NCBI RefSeq assembly: GCF_002873455.1
Contig: NZ_MCUN01000022.1
Coordinates: forward strand, 62,001-126,000
Length of the DNA: 64,000 nt
Direction: 5' to 3'
Origin: Vibrio splendidus
GTDB lineage: Bacteria; Pseudomonadota; Gammaproteobacteria; Enterobacterales; Vibrionaceae
The position numbers and the translations under genes were made by a program. This document shows positions 36,070-44,584 of the stretch, piece by piece; the stretch's first letter is position 1; every line of letters starts with the position of its first letter. The notes beneath the pieces are model-generated. The model was not told the origin of the DNA, did not search any database, and was given only the letters and a program-made list of their open reading frames with translations.

Positions 36070-36094
36070 AAAAGCCCCGCTATAGGGGCGGGGA
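36070..36094 (-). terminator. intrinsic terminator
   Basis: On the minus strand CCCCGC-ccctata-GCGGGG, then CTTTTTT, after the malate-synthase-insert-like gene. Confidence 0.85.
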
Positions 36095-36180
36095 AATTAC
36101 CAAAGGTAAAAGAGAAATCAGTATTCAAATTTCAGAGCTACGTCTAGCAGAGCAGCACTTCACGTTTCAAAGACAGCACA

Positions 36181-36753
36181 TTAGATCGCGAAGCAAAAAC
36201 CTAGGTTATAGTCTTCGCCATTCTTTGCCGTGAACTCTTTATCTTCACTTGAAGCGTTCGGTCGACCGCTTTCATCGCCTTTCACTAAGCTCACCCAGTG
36301 ACGGATGCCAGAAGAACGGCTCGCCTCAGTTTGGCCAAACGTAGTGCATGTCTCTAACTGGATATCTTGAATATCAACCAATTCCAAGTAGCCAGTGCCT
36401 TTACGAGCACCGATTGTCACTTCAACGTGCGTACCACTTTCATCACGAAATAGGATTGCCGAAGGCTTAGACTTATCGCCAGTGAAAGCAACAAAGTGCT
36501 TCGCTCTTTTAAGGCCAGTATGTTCACCGTTTTTGAAGTAAACCTGAACATGTCGGTAGTTAATCTCATAGCTCACTGCATCTTCGTGTGAACCCGCCTC
36601 TAGAGGAAATAGAGTATCAAGCAACTGTTTCGCCATTTTTTGTTTTTCGAGCTGCTTGTCTGCTTTCACCATTTCTACGGCAAAGACAGCTTCAGCAATA
36701 AATGTTGAATGGTTTCTGTGAAGTTCTGTTTTGTCTAGTGTCAGCATATTCAT
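36181..36753 (-). CDS. stand-alone protein resembling the malate synthase G insert domain
   Basis: A 190-residue protein. By eye its residues 74-160 line up with residues about 209-303 of the malate synthase G encoded at 54-56 kb in this window. Shared features in order are NGE, a F..(Y/F).GD.S.PS.IL block (KPSAILF against APSSILL), THVEVTI against LHIEIQI, V.IQD against VAGIKD, and HWVSLVKGD against NWLGLMKGD. The catalytic barrel residues of malate synthase are absent. The helical N-terminal 60 residues (HRNHSTFIAEAVFAVEMV) have no match I can name. It is cytoplasmic, with no signal. I infer a diverged domain homologue without catalytic activity; the role is unknown. Confidence 0.55.
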   Translation of the reverse strand: MNMLTLDKTELHRNHSTFIAEAVFAVEMVKADKQLEKQKMAKQLLDTLFPLEAGSHEDAVSYEINYRHVQVYFKNGEHTGLKRAKHFVAFTGDKSKPSAILFRDESGTHVEVTIGARKGTGYLELVDIQDIQLETCTTFGQTEASRSSGIRHWVSLVKGDESGRPNASSEDKEFTAKNGEDYNLGFCFAI

Positions 36754-36989
36754 AGTCTTTCCCTCTTACGGCTTTGAATTTCATGTAGGTCAAAAATCCT
36801 GATTGACCCTTTTCAAAATTGTTCTTTACTGTGTTGCTTCCATGTTTTTCATACTACTTGTATTTTCGAAACAATTTCACAACAAAAATTTCACAGTGTT
36901 AATTTTACTAAATTGCTTTTTTACACAAACCGGCATTTCTAGCCCCCAGCCCTTTATCTAACTGGGTTGAGGACTCAGTAGAAACACTT

Positions 36990-37910
36990 TTACGTGTTGT
37001 TTGAATTTGTGTAATAACCAACACCAACCAACTTATTGTCGATCACTCGATAGTAAGTGTGCTTGGTTTCCACTTTGCTCGACAGCGGGTTTAACCATTG
37101 ATAAGTGTAAACCCCACGACCATTTTCTTTCGCTAGGTTTAACATCTCAGTGAGAATTGGTTTGTCGTCAGGGCTTAGGATTTCGTTGTGTGAAAGCCCA
37201 ACAAGCTCAGGAGATACACCGTGCGCGAGCAGCTTTCCAGAGCTCATGTCCATCACGAACACATACAGGTCTCCTTCAACAAAACTGCCTTCGGTATCAT
37301 TGAATTCGACGATACTGTCCTGTTCTGATTCCACTATCGCGGCCATCGCTCTCGCCAATAATCGCTTAGCTTCTGTTGCACTAGAGCGTTCTGGGTAATA
37401 CCCCACGGCAACAATCACATCGCCCACACGTTCAAAGAAAGTGGTTTTAGGCTCGCCCATGCGGTCAGTCGGATTAGTCCAATGGTACTGAACTTCGCCA
37501 AACCCGTTGTGCACAGCCTTAGTGATCATTTCACGGAAAAAGGGATTACCGTAAACGTCTTGAGTATCCAAAACACTGTCGCCCACCAACACCATTGAAG
37601 AGCCGCCACTGGCAAGGAATTGTCCATCAATACCAAGAGCAAACACATAGAGCTCACCGTCTATATATTCGGCATCACTCATGAAGTCTTTGACACTCTC
37701 ATCGCCATCCTTTTGTACATGGACAACCGCTTTCGCAAGCAGGGTTTTGGCTCTTCTTTCAGCGTCACTGACGACATGTGGTTCTGAAATATCGAGCACA
37801 TTAACTGGCTCGTTTTCTTTCGCTGTTTCTGAATGTTCAGCACGCAACCCAATGCCACTAATCACTGCAAACACGGCACAACCAATAAGGATAATTCTTG
37901 ATATATTCAT
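36990..37910 (-). CDS. secreted or membrane-anchored tandem Cache-domain protein
   Basis: A 306-residue protein starting MNISRIILIGCAVFAV, a signal or anchor helix, followed by two related sensor modules of about 115 residues (about 55-165 and 175-300). Each has AKxLLAKA/ARAMAA at the start, D/GELYVFALGIDG or GDLYVFVMDMSSG in the middle, and a final V(A/G)VGYY. These are single-Cache (Cache_2 type) modules. There is no cytoplasmic output domain. The start is set by AGGAGAG. It is the last gene of the TRAP-transporter operon, 11 bases after dctM, which suggests it senses or binds the transported solute. Confidence 0.8.
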   Translation of the reverse strand: MNISRIILIGCAVFAVISGIGLRAEHSETAKENEPVNVLDISEPHVVSDAERRAKTLLAKAVVHVQKDGDESVKDFMSDAEYIDGELYVFALGIDGQFLASGGSSMVLVGDSVLDTQDVYGNPFFREMITKAVHNGFGEVQYHWTNPTDRMGEPKTTFFERVGDVIVAVGYYPERSSATEAKRLLARAMAAIVESEQDSIVEFNDTEGSFVEGDLYVFVMDMSSGKLLAHGVSPELVGLSHNEILSPDDKPILTEMLNLAKENGRGVYTYQWLNPLSSKVETKHTYYRVIDNKLVGVGYYTNSNNT

Positions 37911-37921
37911 AGTGATCTCTC

Positions 37922-39262
37922 CTAATAGCCCACTAAGGACGGTAGCCAAAGCGTAATTTGTGGGAAGAAAGCGATAACGAAAACGCCAATAACGGATGCA
38001 AGCACAAAGGGATGGATCTTCGCGGTGATCTGCTCAACTGTGGCTCCGCCTATCCCCGAGGCGACAAAGATATTTTCACCGAGTGGCGGCGTAGCAAATC
38101 CTATCGATAACGTACATACCACCACAATACCAACGTGGGTAGGATCCGCGCCGAGCATGTACATGATTGGCAGCAAGACCGGTACGATAATCATGATCGC
38201 GGCTAACGTTTCCATGAACATGCCAACGAAAAGCAGTAACACAATAGTCAGTGCCCACACCATGTACATGTTGTCAGTGAACCCTAACAGTGACTCCGCC
38301 ACCACAACCGGAATTTTTTGTTCGATTAACAAGCGACCAAATACCGTTGCCGCGAACAGAATCAGCAACACACGTCCAGTGATCCATGTCGTTGTCGACA
38401 ATGATTTAATCGTGCTTTTGAACGATAACTCTCGGTGAATAAACACACCCACAAACAGCGAATAGAAAATTGCCACAACCGCTGACTCTGTTGGTGTGAA
38501 CATACCGCTGTAAATACCTCCGAGAATCAAAAATGGAGCCAGTATCGACCATATGCCACGGCGTAAAGCATATCTTACTTCGCCAAATGACCAATTCTCA
38601 GACAGCCCTTTATAGCCTTCTCGCTTGGCAATGAAGTAGTTAGTAACGACGAGTGTTGATGCCATGATGAAGCCAGGAACAACGCCTGCAACAAACAATT
38701 TAGGAATAGATAAAGAAGCAAATTGCCCGTGTTGAGCGATGGCTTCAGGCGGTGCCATTAATCCCATTGCTGAGATGCCGAAAATAACTAACGGGATGGA
38801 TGGCGGAATGATAATCCCCAAGCCCCCTGATGCAGCCGTTACTGCCGATGCGTAACTCTTATCGTAATCTCGCTTAACCATTGCAGGCACCATTAGCATG
38901 CCTACCGCAGCGGTGGTTGCAGGCCCTGAACCCGATATAGCACCAAAAAACAGACACGCCATTACCGTTGCGGCGCCAAGGCCACCCGTCACGGGGCCGG
39001 CTAAGCTCTCGGCTATATCCACCAACCGTTTGGAGATACCCGCCGCCTCCATTAAGGCGCCAGCAAGAACAAAGGCCGGTAGTGCCATTAACGGGAAGTT
39101 ACCCACCGAAGTAAATGCGATCTGTACTAACGCAATGGGATTTTTGTCGAGCAACATATAGGCCGCCATTGAAGCGCCGGCCAGTGATACTGTGATTGGT
39201 GCACCCAGAATTAACAGGGTTAAGAAGCCACCAAATAAAATTAGAGTTAAATAGGATTCCAT
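37922..39262 (-). CDS. TRAP transporter large membrane subunit (DctM type)
   Basis: A 446-residue inner-membrane protein with about twelve helices, forming the transport channel of a sodium-driven TRAP system. The family blocks are APITVSLAGASMAAY, AMPAFVLAGALMEAAGISKR-like, GAISGSGPATTAAVG, IIPPSIPLVIFG and FATPPLGENIFVASGI. It lies just downstream of the DctQ gene. TRAP systems linked to xsc and taurine dehydrogenase genes import taurine in Rhodobacter (TauKLM); the same substrate is inferred here from the neighbours. Confidence 0.95.
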   Translation of the reverse strand: MESYLTLILFGGFLTLLILGAPITVSLAGASMAAYMLLDKNPIALVQIAFTSVGNFPLMALPAFVLAGALMEAAGISKRLVDIAESLAGPVTGGLGAATVMACLFFGAISGSGPATTAAVGMLMVPAMVKRDYDKSYASAVTAASGGLGIIIPPSIPLVIFGISAMGLMAPPEAIAQHGQFASLSIPKLFVAGVVPGFIMASTLVVTNYFIAKREGYKGLSENWSFGEVRYALRRGIWSILAPFLILGGIYSGMFTPTESAVVAIFYSLFVGVFIHRELSFKSTIKSLSTTTWITGRVLLILFAATVFGRLLIEQKIPVVVAESLLGFTDNMYMVWALTIVLLLFVGMFMETLAAIMIIVPVLLPIMYMLGADPTHVGIVVVCTLSIGFATPPLGENIFVASGIGGATVEQITAKIHPFVLASVIGVFVIAFFPQITLWLPSLVGY

Positions 39263-39299
39263 TATTACATCTCTCTATTACGGCTATTCTCTGTGACGA

Positions 39300-39842
39300 C
39301 TATTGTGATGACTTTTGTGCCGTCATTTTTCTCAGTTCTTTGACTTCTGGATCTTCGTTCTTAGCGCCTTTGAACAAACGCTCGTAGTTGTTCCAGATAA
39401 TGCGCAGCATCATCAACGAAAACGCGATAGGCAAAATCATGTAGAAGTACTTCATTGGGATGCCTGTAGTTTGAGATTTCCAGAACAGGTTCATTTTGTT
39501 AAACACGAAATCGTAACTGAGATAGACAAAGTAACCGTTGAACAGCAACCATAAGAAGTCAGCGATGGTTTCACAGACGGTCTGAACAATCGGAGGGAAG
39601 AACTTGAAGTGAAAACTGACTCGGTTATGCGCCGACATTTTGGCCGCCACAACCGCGCCTAGATAGGCAAACCAGACAAACATATAAGTCGCGACTTCAT
39701 CACCCCAAGGTATGGAGTAATCGAAAAGCTGACGAGTAAGGATTTGTGTAAACAGTAATAGGACAAAGCTTGCTAGCAGCAGACAACATGTATATTCCTC
39801 AATGTTGTTAAGGTGCTTTTTTATTGTTTTAGCGACTGACAT
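39300..39842 (-). CDS. TRAP transporter small membrane subunit (DctQ type)
   Basis: A 180-residue protein with four membrane helices. The family core IPWGDEVATYMFVWFAYLGAVVAAKMSAHNRVSF is present around residues 45-80. The start at MSVAKTIKK is fixed by GGAGG five bases upstream; the open frame runs eight codons further. It is placed between the periplasmic-binding and large subunits, the standard order. It supports the large subunit in the inner membrane. Confidence 0.93.
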   Translation of the reverse strand: MSVAKTIKKHLNNIEEYTCCLLLASFVLLLFTQILTRQLFDYSIPWGDEVATYMFVWFAYLGAVVAAKMSAHNRVSFHFKFFPPIVQTVCETIADFLWLLFNGYFVYLSYDFVFNKMNLFWKSQTTGIPMKYFYMILPIAFSLMMLRIIWNNYERLFKGAKNEDPEVKELRKMTAQKSSQ

Positions 39843-40006
39843 ATAACCTCCAATGTTGATTTCCACATGACAACCAGTCGCTCGCGGTACTGAGCAGATC
39901 AGGTACTAAACAGATCAACGAGTAAAGCCATGTAAATGCCCTATCTCACTGTTCTATCGCTAGGTGATTAAGTAGCGGAGAACAGCAGATAGGGCGTATC
40001 TAATTG

Positions 40007-41008
40007 TTACTTTCTACCGAGTAACTCAAGAACGTCGTCTAGCTTGTCTTTGCCACCAATGCTTGAATAGAACTTAGGCCAAACTGATTTCGTTACTTTG
40101 CTAATCCACTCTTGCTCATTGTCTGCTGGGTCTGTGAATACCATGCCTTTTGCTTGTAGCTCTTCACGGATCTTGTTTTCAGTATTCTCTAGATAAGCAA
40201 AACTGTGTTCTGTTGCTTCCTGACCCGCTTCAAGAATGATCTTTTGCATCTCAGGTGTCTGTTTTTGGAAGACTGTTTCACTGACGATTAACGGCTCAAG
40301 TGAGAAGATGTAACGCAGGTTTGTTACGTACTTTTGTACTTCGTTAAACTTCATCGCATGAACAGTGATGTATGGGTTGTCTTGACCATCAACCACACCT
40401 TGCTGCAGGCCAGTAAATGTCTCTGACCATGCCATTGGTGTTGGGTTTACGCCCCATGCTTGGTAAGAAGCAATCATGATTTCGTTACGAGGAACACGAA
40501 TCACTAGTCCTTTTAGATCCGCTGGTGAAGCTACGGCTTTTTTCGAGTTAGTCAGAACCCTAAAACCAGAATAAGCCCAACCAACGATACGAACGCCTGC
40601 ATCACGAATGGTGTTATCGACAAGGTCTTGACCCACTTGGCCTTGAGTTAATAGCACCGCTTCTTCTGCGCTTTGAATGACATAAGGCATGGTCAATAGA
40701 CCAACCGTTGGAGAGAAAGGCGTCACGTTGTTGATCGCCAATACAGAGAAGTCGAGAAGGCCGATTGCCGCGTCGTTGACGGTGTCTTGCTCGTTGCCCA
40801 ATTGACCATTCGGGAACAGGTCGATTTTGACTTTACCGTCTGTTTTTTGCTCCATCAATTCAGAAAATGATGTCGCTAATTCCCACTGAGTACCACCAGC
40901 AGCATCGCCGATAGCCATTTTGAAATTTGCTGCTGCCGCGGTATGAGATAGCATCGCTGTTGCTACAATTGTGACGCCAGCAATAATTTTATTTTTAATC
41001 AATTTCAT
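40007..41008 (-). CDS. TRAP transporter periplasmic solute-binding protein (DctP type)
   Basis: A 333-residue binding protein with a signal peptide ending about AAA-NFKM (residue 27). Family features include SELMEQKTDGKVKIDLFPNGQLG, the central ADLKGLVIRVPRNEIM segment with the carboxylate-binding arginine, and WSETFTGLQQGVVDGQDNP. It captures the substrate for the two membrane subunits. The context (taurine dehydrogenase, Xsc, sulfite exporter) points to taurine or a related sulfonate, which is inference. It is the first gene of the TRAP operon, with AAAGG upstream. Confidence 0.95.
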   Translation of the reverse strand: MKLIKNKIIAGVTIVATAMLSHTAAAANFKMAIGDAAGGTQWELATSFSELMEQKTDGKVKIDLFPNGQLGNEQDTVNDAAIGLLDFSVLAINNVTPFSPTVGLLTMPYVIQSAEEAVLLTQGQVGQDLVDNTIRDAGVRIVGWAYSGFRVLTNSKKAVASPADLKGLVIRVPRNEIMIASYQAWGVNPTPMAWSETFTGLQQGVVDGQDNPYITVHAMKFNEVQKYVTNLRYIFSLEPLIVSETVFQKQTPEMQKIILEAGQEATEHSFAYLENTENKIREELQAKGMVFTDPADNEQEWISKVTKSVWPKFYSSIGGKDKLDDVLELLGRK

Positions 41009-41125
41009 AGTCTTAACCTTTCATATCATACAGACTTCCTGCCTGTACTTTGCTCACAAGGTGACCTGGTACAACTTTCCTGGTCGTAGTTCTATTTCCC
41101 TATTTTGGAAACAATGTTCGAGTAG

Positions 41126-42592
41126 CTAAAGCACTTCATCCTTTAACGAATACCACTGATAAAGGAACTGTTGCCCTACTCTTCGAAATGGTGCAAACAT
41201 CTCAGATTCCACCACTTCCCTCACGTTGGGGAACGGAAGTTTTGATTCAAATATTGGCAAGTCAAGCTTATGACCTTCACCTGCGATCCACTGAGCGAGG
41301 CGTTTGCCTGCTTGAGCGGAGTACATCACCCCATTGCCGCCATACCCTAATGCGTAGAATATGGATTGCTTTGGATTCGGCTGATAGATTCTTGGCATCA
41401 TGTCGTGGCTAACATCCACCCACCCCCACCATGAATAATCGATTTTGATCTGATCGAGAGAAGGGAATTTTCGGGTTAAATCCGCTCTCAACATGTCTTC
41501 GTATTTCTTTTCAGGTGCATTCTTGCCACTGATGGCACTGCGTGTACCGATCTGCACTCGGTTATCGGGTAACAAACGGTAGTAATGACGCAGGATTCTG
41601 GTATCAGTAATCACCTGATTGGTTTTGAAGTTACACGCGGTAATTTCGTCTTGAGTTAACGGACGTGTCACCATCGAGTTAGAAAGTACAGGTAATAGGC
41701 GATTCTTAAGCTCTGAATGCAAACCTTGGCTGGTATACCCACCGGTACAAACACCGACAGAACGAGCCTTAACCACACCACCTGGTGTTTTTAGATAGTG
41801 CACACCGTTACGTGTTTCCCAACCCATCACAGGGCTTGCGGGGTGAACTTTTACGCCGAGTGCTCGCGCCTTTCTTAGATAACCAAACGCCAGTTTCCCT
41901 GCATGAATACCAATACCTTCTGGCTCATGCATTGCGCCTGCCGCTTCTTGGTCACCAACGTAATCACGTTTTACGGTTTCCGCATCTAAGATCTGCGCAT
42001 CGTAATCGAACGTATCACGCAGCAACTTGGCTTCTTTCTCGAGTGTTGCCATCACTTTTGGACGGTGAGCAACGTATAAGTGGCCGCCCGGCTGTGGGTC
42101 ACAATCAATGTCTTTGATCAGAGACTTAAAGGTGTTCATACCATCGACGCATTCGCGGTGCATTTTTAGCGCGGTTTCGAGTCCCCAGCGTTCAATCCAC
42201 TGAGAGCGCTTCAAACGTCCTGACGCACACTGAGCCTGACCACCATTTCGGGTACTGCAACCCCAACTCATACGGTTAGCTTCAATCACAGTCGCTTTAA
42301 TGCCGTACATTTCAGCAAGGTGTATCGCGGTGCTTAAGCCTGTGTAGCCTGAACCGATTATCGCTACATCGACATCCATATCCGATGTAATTGGGCCATC
42401 ATCTTCAGGTGGCGCGCCTGCGGTATCTACCCAATAAGTCGGGGCGTATTCCTTACCGTGACCTGGGCTTTTATCTTTAAGTGGATCGTATTTTGGATCG
42501 TATCTTTCTTTTGCTTGGGTGCTTTCTTGTGCTTGGGTGCTTGTCACCTTTGGCGGCACATCGGCTGCCGGTTGTTCCATTACTAAACTCAT
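41126..42592 (-). CDS. tauY: taurine dehydrogenase large subunit-like FAD oxidoreductase (TauY)
   Basis: A 488-residue DadA/glycine-oxidase-type flavoprotein. The dinucleotide-binding motif DVAIIGSGYTGLSTAIHLAE is at about residues 75-94, followed by RNGGQAQCASGRLKRSQWIERWG and, near the C-terminus, the FAD-contacting LGYGGNGVMYSAQAGKR. The extended, disordered N-terminus with YAPTYWVDTAG is characteristic of the TauY group as I recall it. TauXY oxidises taurine to sulfoacetaldehyde and ammonia and passes electrons to the respiratory chain. The small TauX-like gene lies just upstream and Xsc is close by. The assignment rests on gene context as well as motifs. Confidence 0.82.
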   Translation of the reverse strand: MSLVMEQPAADVPPKVTSTQAQESTQAKERYDPKYDPLKDKSPGHGKEYAPTYWVDTAGAPPEDDGPITSDMDVDVAIIGSGYTGLSTAIHLAEMYGIKATVIEANRMSWGCSTRNGGQAQCASGRLKRSQWIERWGLETALKMHRECVDGMNTFKSLIKDIDCDPQPGGHLYVAHRPKVMATLEKEAKLLRDTFDYDAQILDAETVKRDYVGDQEAAGAMHEPEGIGIHAGKLAFGYLRKARALGVKVHPASPVMGWETRNGVHYLKTPGGVVKARSVGVCTGGYTSQGLHSELKNRLLPVLSNSMVTRPLTQDEITACNFKTNQVITDTRILRHYYRLLPDNRVQIGTRSAISGKNAPEKKYEDMLRADLTRKFPSLDQIKIDYSWWGWVDVSHDMMPRIYQPNPKQSIFYALGYGGNGVMYSAQAGKRLAQWIAGEGHKLDLPIFESKLPFPNVREVVESEMFAPFRRVGQQFLYQWYSLKDEVL

Positions 42593-42640
42593 AATTCGAC
42601 TCTCCTAGTCATAACACGTGGACTGATTTTGGTTTCGTGT

Positions 42641-43078
42641 CTAGCTCTTGGGAGTATTGCTGGGAGTCAAAAGAGGTCGTGTTTTACGGAAGGCATTTTT
42701 TACGCTGATTTTTCCCTCTTTCAGGGTAAACACATCAACCATACGAGCTTCGATGACGGTGCCATCAGGGTTAGTCGCAGAGAACGTTGATTCACTCACC
42801 GCGCGGTCGCCACACACAAAGTGGACAGGGTCGCTCCAGGCTGCATCTGGAAAGTTCTGCCAAACCAATTCAAAGCTATTGCGAACGGCTTCGTACCCTT
42901 CGATAGTGTTTCCAAGTTCGCCTTCTCCTGCCACGGTGTGGAAGACACAGTCTTCGGTCATAAACGACATTAGCGCTTCAATATCATGGTTATTCCATGC
43001 ATCACTAAAAGACTGTAAAAAGGCGGTGTCGACTTGGTTTTCCAGCACGAATGTCGTTGCATTGGTTTGCATATTCAT
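42641..43078 (-). CDS. tauX: taurine dehydrogenase small subunit-like SnoaL/NTF2-fold protein (TauX)
   Basis: A 145-residue protein with the SnoaL/NTF2 fold: FLQSFSDAWNNHDIEALMSFMTEDCVFHT at the N-terminus and GTVIEARMVDVFTLKEGKI in the last strands. In taurine-degrading alphaproteobacteria a protein of this size is the small subunit of taurine dehydrogenase, encoded next to TauY, as here (48 nt apart). AAAGGA lies nine bases before the start codon. A generic polyketide-cyclase-like enzyme is the alternative, but the linkage makes TauX more likely. Confidence 0.75.
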   Translation of the reverse strand: MNMQTNATTFVLENQVDTAFLQSFSDAWNNHDIEALMSFMTEDCVFHTVAGEGELGNTIEGYEAVRNSFELVWQNFPDAAWSDPVHFVCGDRAVSESTFSATNPDGTVIEARMVDVFTLKEGKISVKNAFRKTRPLLTPSNTPKS

Positions 43079-43342
43079 ATTCCAGAATCCTTTATGTTTT
43101 CGTTATTGGTTTAAATTTCAGTAGCTTTGCGCCACTTTTTTATTAGAGTGTTTAAACTAGATCTGTGAAAATTTAACAACTTGATAACAAGATTCGCCAC
43201 TCTAACTTCGAGTTACTTTATAAACAATCTTTAAGCTCACAGATTTCATCTTTTTATAAATTAATTGGTGTTCTAATTTTATTTATCTCGTAATCACTAG
43301 ATTTATATGAGCTCTAAATAAAATCAGTAGAAATATTAGACT

Positions 43343-44158
43343 TTAGTCGAAATCAAAATCTTGATGGTACTTTCGGCCATACTGCTCAAGCTGGCGATCA
43401 TGAGTATTAACTTGTAATTCGATATTACCCTCACCTTTATTCATTGCTTGATTGCTATCTATATGGGCTTCATTTTTTAAATCAGCCAGTGTCTCTTCAA
43501 TATATTCTGTTGGTTCATTTAAAACATTCATGGAGATTAATTCCTTTATCAGGTTTACTTTCGCTGATGGAAGAATATGAACGGACACTAGACCGTTTGA
43601 ATATTCTTTCTCATCGTACAAAGGCTGAATGGCATCATTACCACCTTCCTTAAATGGGTGAATGGAATACCACTTATCTTTTCGTTGCTCTTGCTGATCA
43701 CAATCAGCCACATTGAATATCTGAGTCTTATTGAAGTCACAGGGTGAGTTAAAAACACTAACCTTATGATAATCAATGGCTTTAATAATATTGATACAGT
43801 CTTTACTTTGGCTATGACATACAGACCACAGCGCATTAATCAGGTTATCTGTCCACTCAAGTAAACGGGTTGGAAACCCCTGTTTCTTGGCTAAACACAT
43901 CAATAACCAGTCGTTTATCTCGTGTGCACTCAACGAATGCCCGCCATAAACTCTCACGGTCGAGAGAAGTTCTTGTTCGACACGGCGAATATTCTTTCGA
44001 TTTGAGCGACCTAAGCTTGGCATCAGGTTATTATTTTCATAATCACACACGTTATAAATCAAACCACGATGCCCACTACACTCAGCAATGAGTGAATCAA
44101 TTATTTCATACAGCTCTTCGAGTGAGCTTATATAACGTTTATTTTCCACAACATGCAT
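43343..44158 (-). CDS. FRG-domain protein
   Basis: A protein of about 271 residues with an FRG domain at its N-terminus: HRGLIYN (in place of the FRG triplet), the LMPSLGR segment and the typical LAKKQGFPTRLLEWTDNLINALWSV, residues about 25-130. The C-terminal half is polar and unassigned. FRG domains are of unknown biochemical function and are often found in accessory and phage-defence-related genes. It sits between tauX and xsc, flanked by unusually AT-rich, gene-free stretches, which suggests a later insertion. A GTG start four codons upstream is also possible. Confidence 0.75.
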   Translation of the reverse strand: MHVVENKRYISSLEELYEIIDSLIAECSGHRGLIYNVCDYENNNLMPSLGRSNRKNIRRVEQELLSTVRVYGGHSLSAHEINDWLLMCLAKKQGFPTRLLEWTDNLINALWSVCHSQSKDCINIIKAIDYHKVSVFNSPCDFNKTQIFNVADCDQQEQRKDKWYSIHPFKEGGNDAIQPLYDEKEYSNGLVSVHILPSAKVNLIKELISMNVLNEPTEYIEETLADLKNEAHIDSNQAMNKGEGNIELQVNTHDRQLEQYGRKYHQDFDFD

Positions 44159-44513
44159 ACTACGATTCACTTAATTTAAATCCGGTAAAATACAAATATC
44201 AACAACCCTATCAATCGATGATAAAAATCAGCCAATAATAACGATTGACCAATAATCAACGAGTATCGTTATTGTGTTTTTTTAAATGATAATAAGTATA
44301 TATCTTCATAAACAAGTATCAGTATTAGAACCATTCACTAAGGATCTATGAGTTAATGGTCGATTAATAATAACGAGTAACAAAGTTTATATAGCTAGAA
44401 CCACTTATGTCCCTAATGAACATTTAATTAGTGTTCTAATGTTTAACTGGAAATTATTGAACTAAGCGTTTACGTTCTTAACCTAAGTACTTGCCAATAC
44501 CCGTTGGTATTGC

Positions 44514-44568
44514 CCGACCACATTCTCGATAGCACTTTCTCTAACACTCTCGAGATTTCTGTGGCCGG
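44514..44568 (-). terminator. imperfect hairpin downstream of xsc
   Basis: CCGACCACA and TGTGGCCGG form the base of a long imperfect hairpin just after the xsc stop codon. There is no U-tract. The rest of the 414-base gap to the FRG gene is AT-rich with no gene visible. Confidence 0.35.
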
Positions 44569-44584
44569 ACAAACTTCCTATGAC

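Noticed and set aside
36181..36753. Fragment or pseudogene of a second malate synthase
   Set aside because: The frame is intact with its own start and terminator, and the region is too diverged to be recent decay; a stand-alone domain protein fits better.
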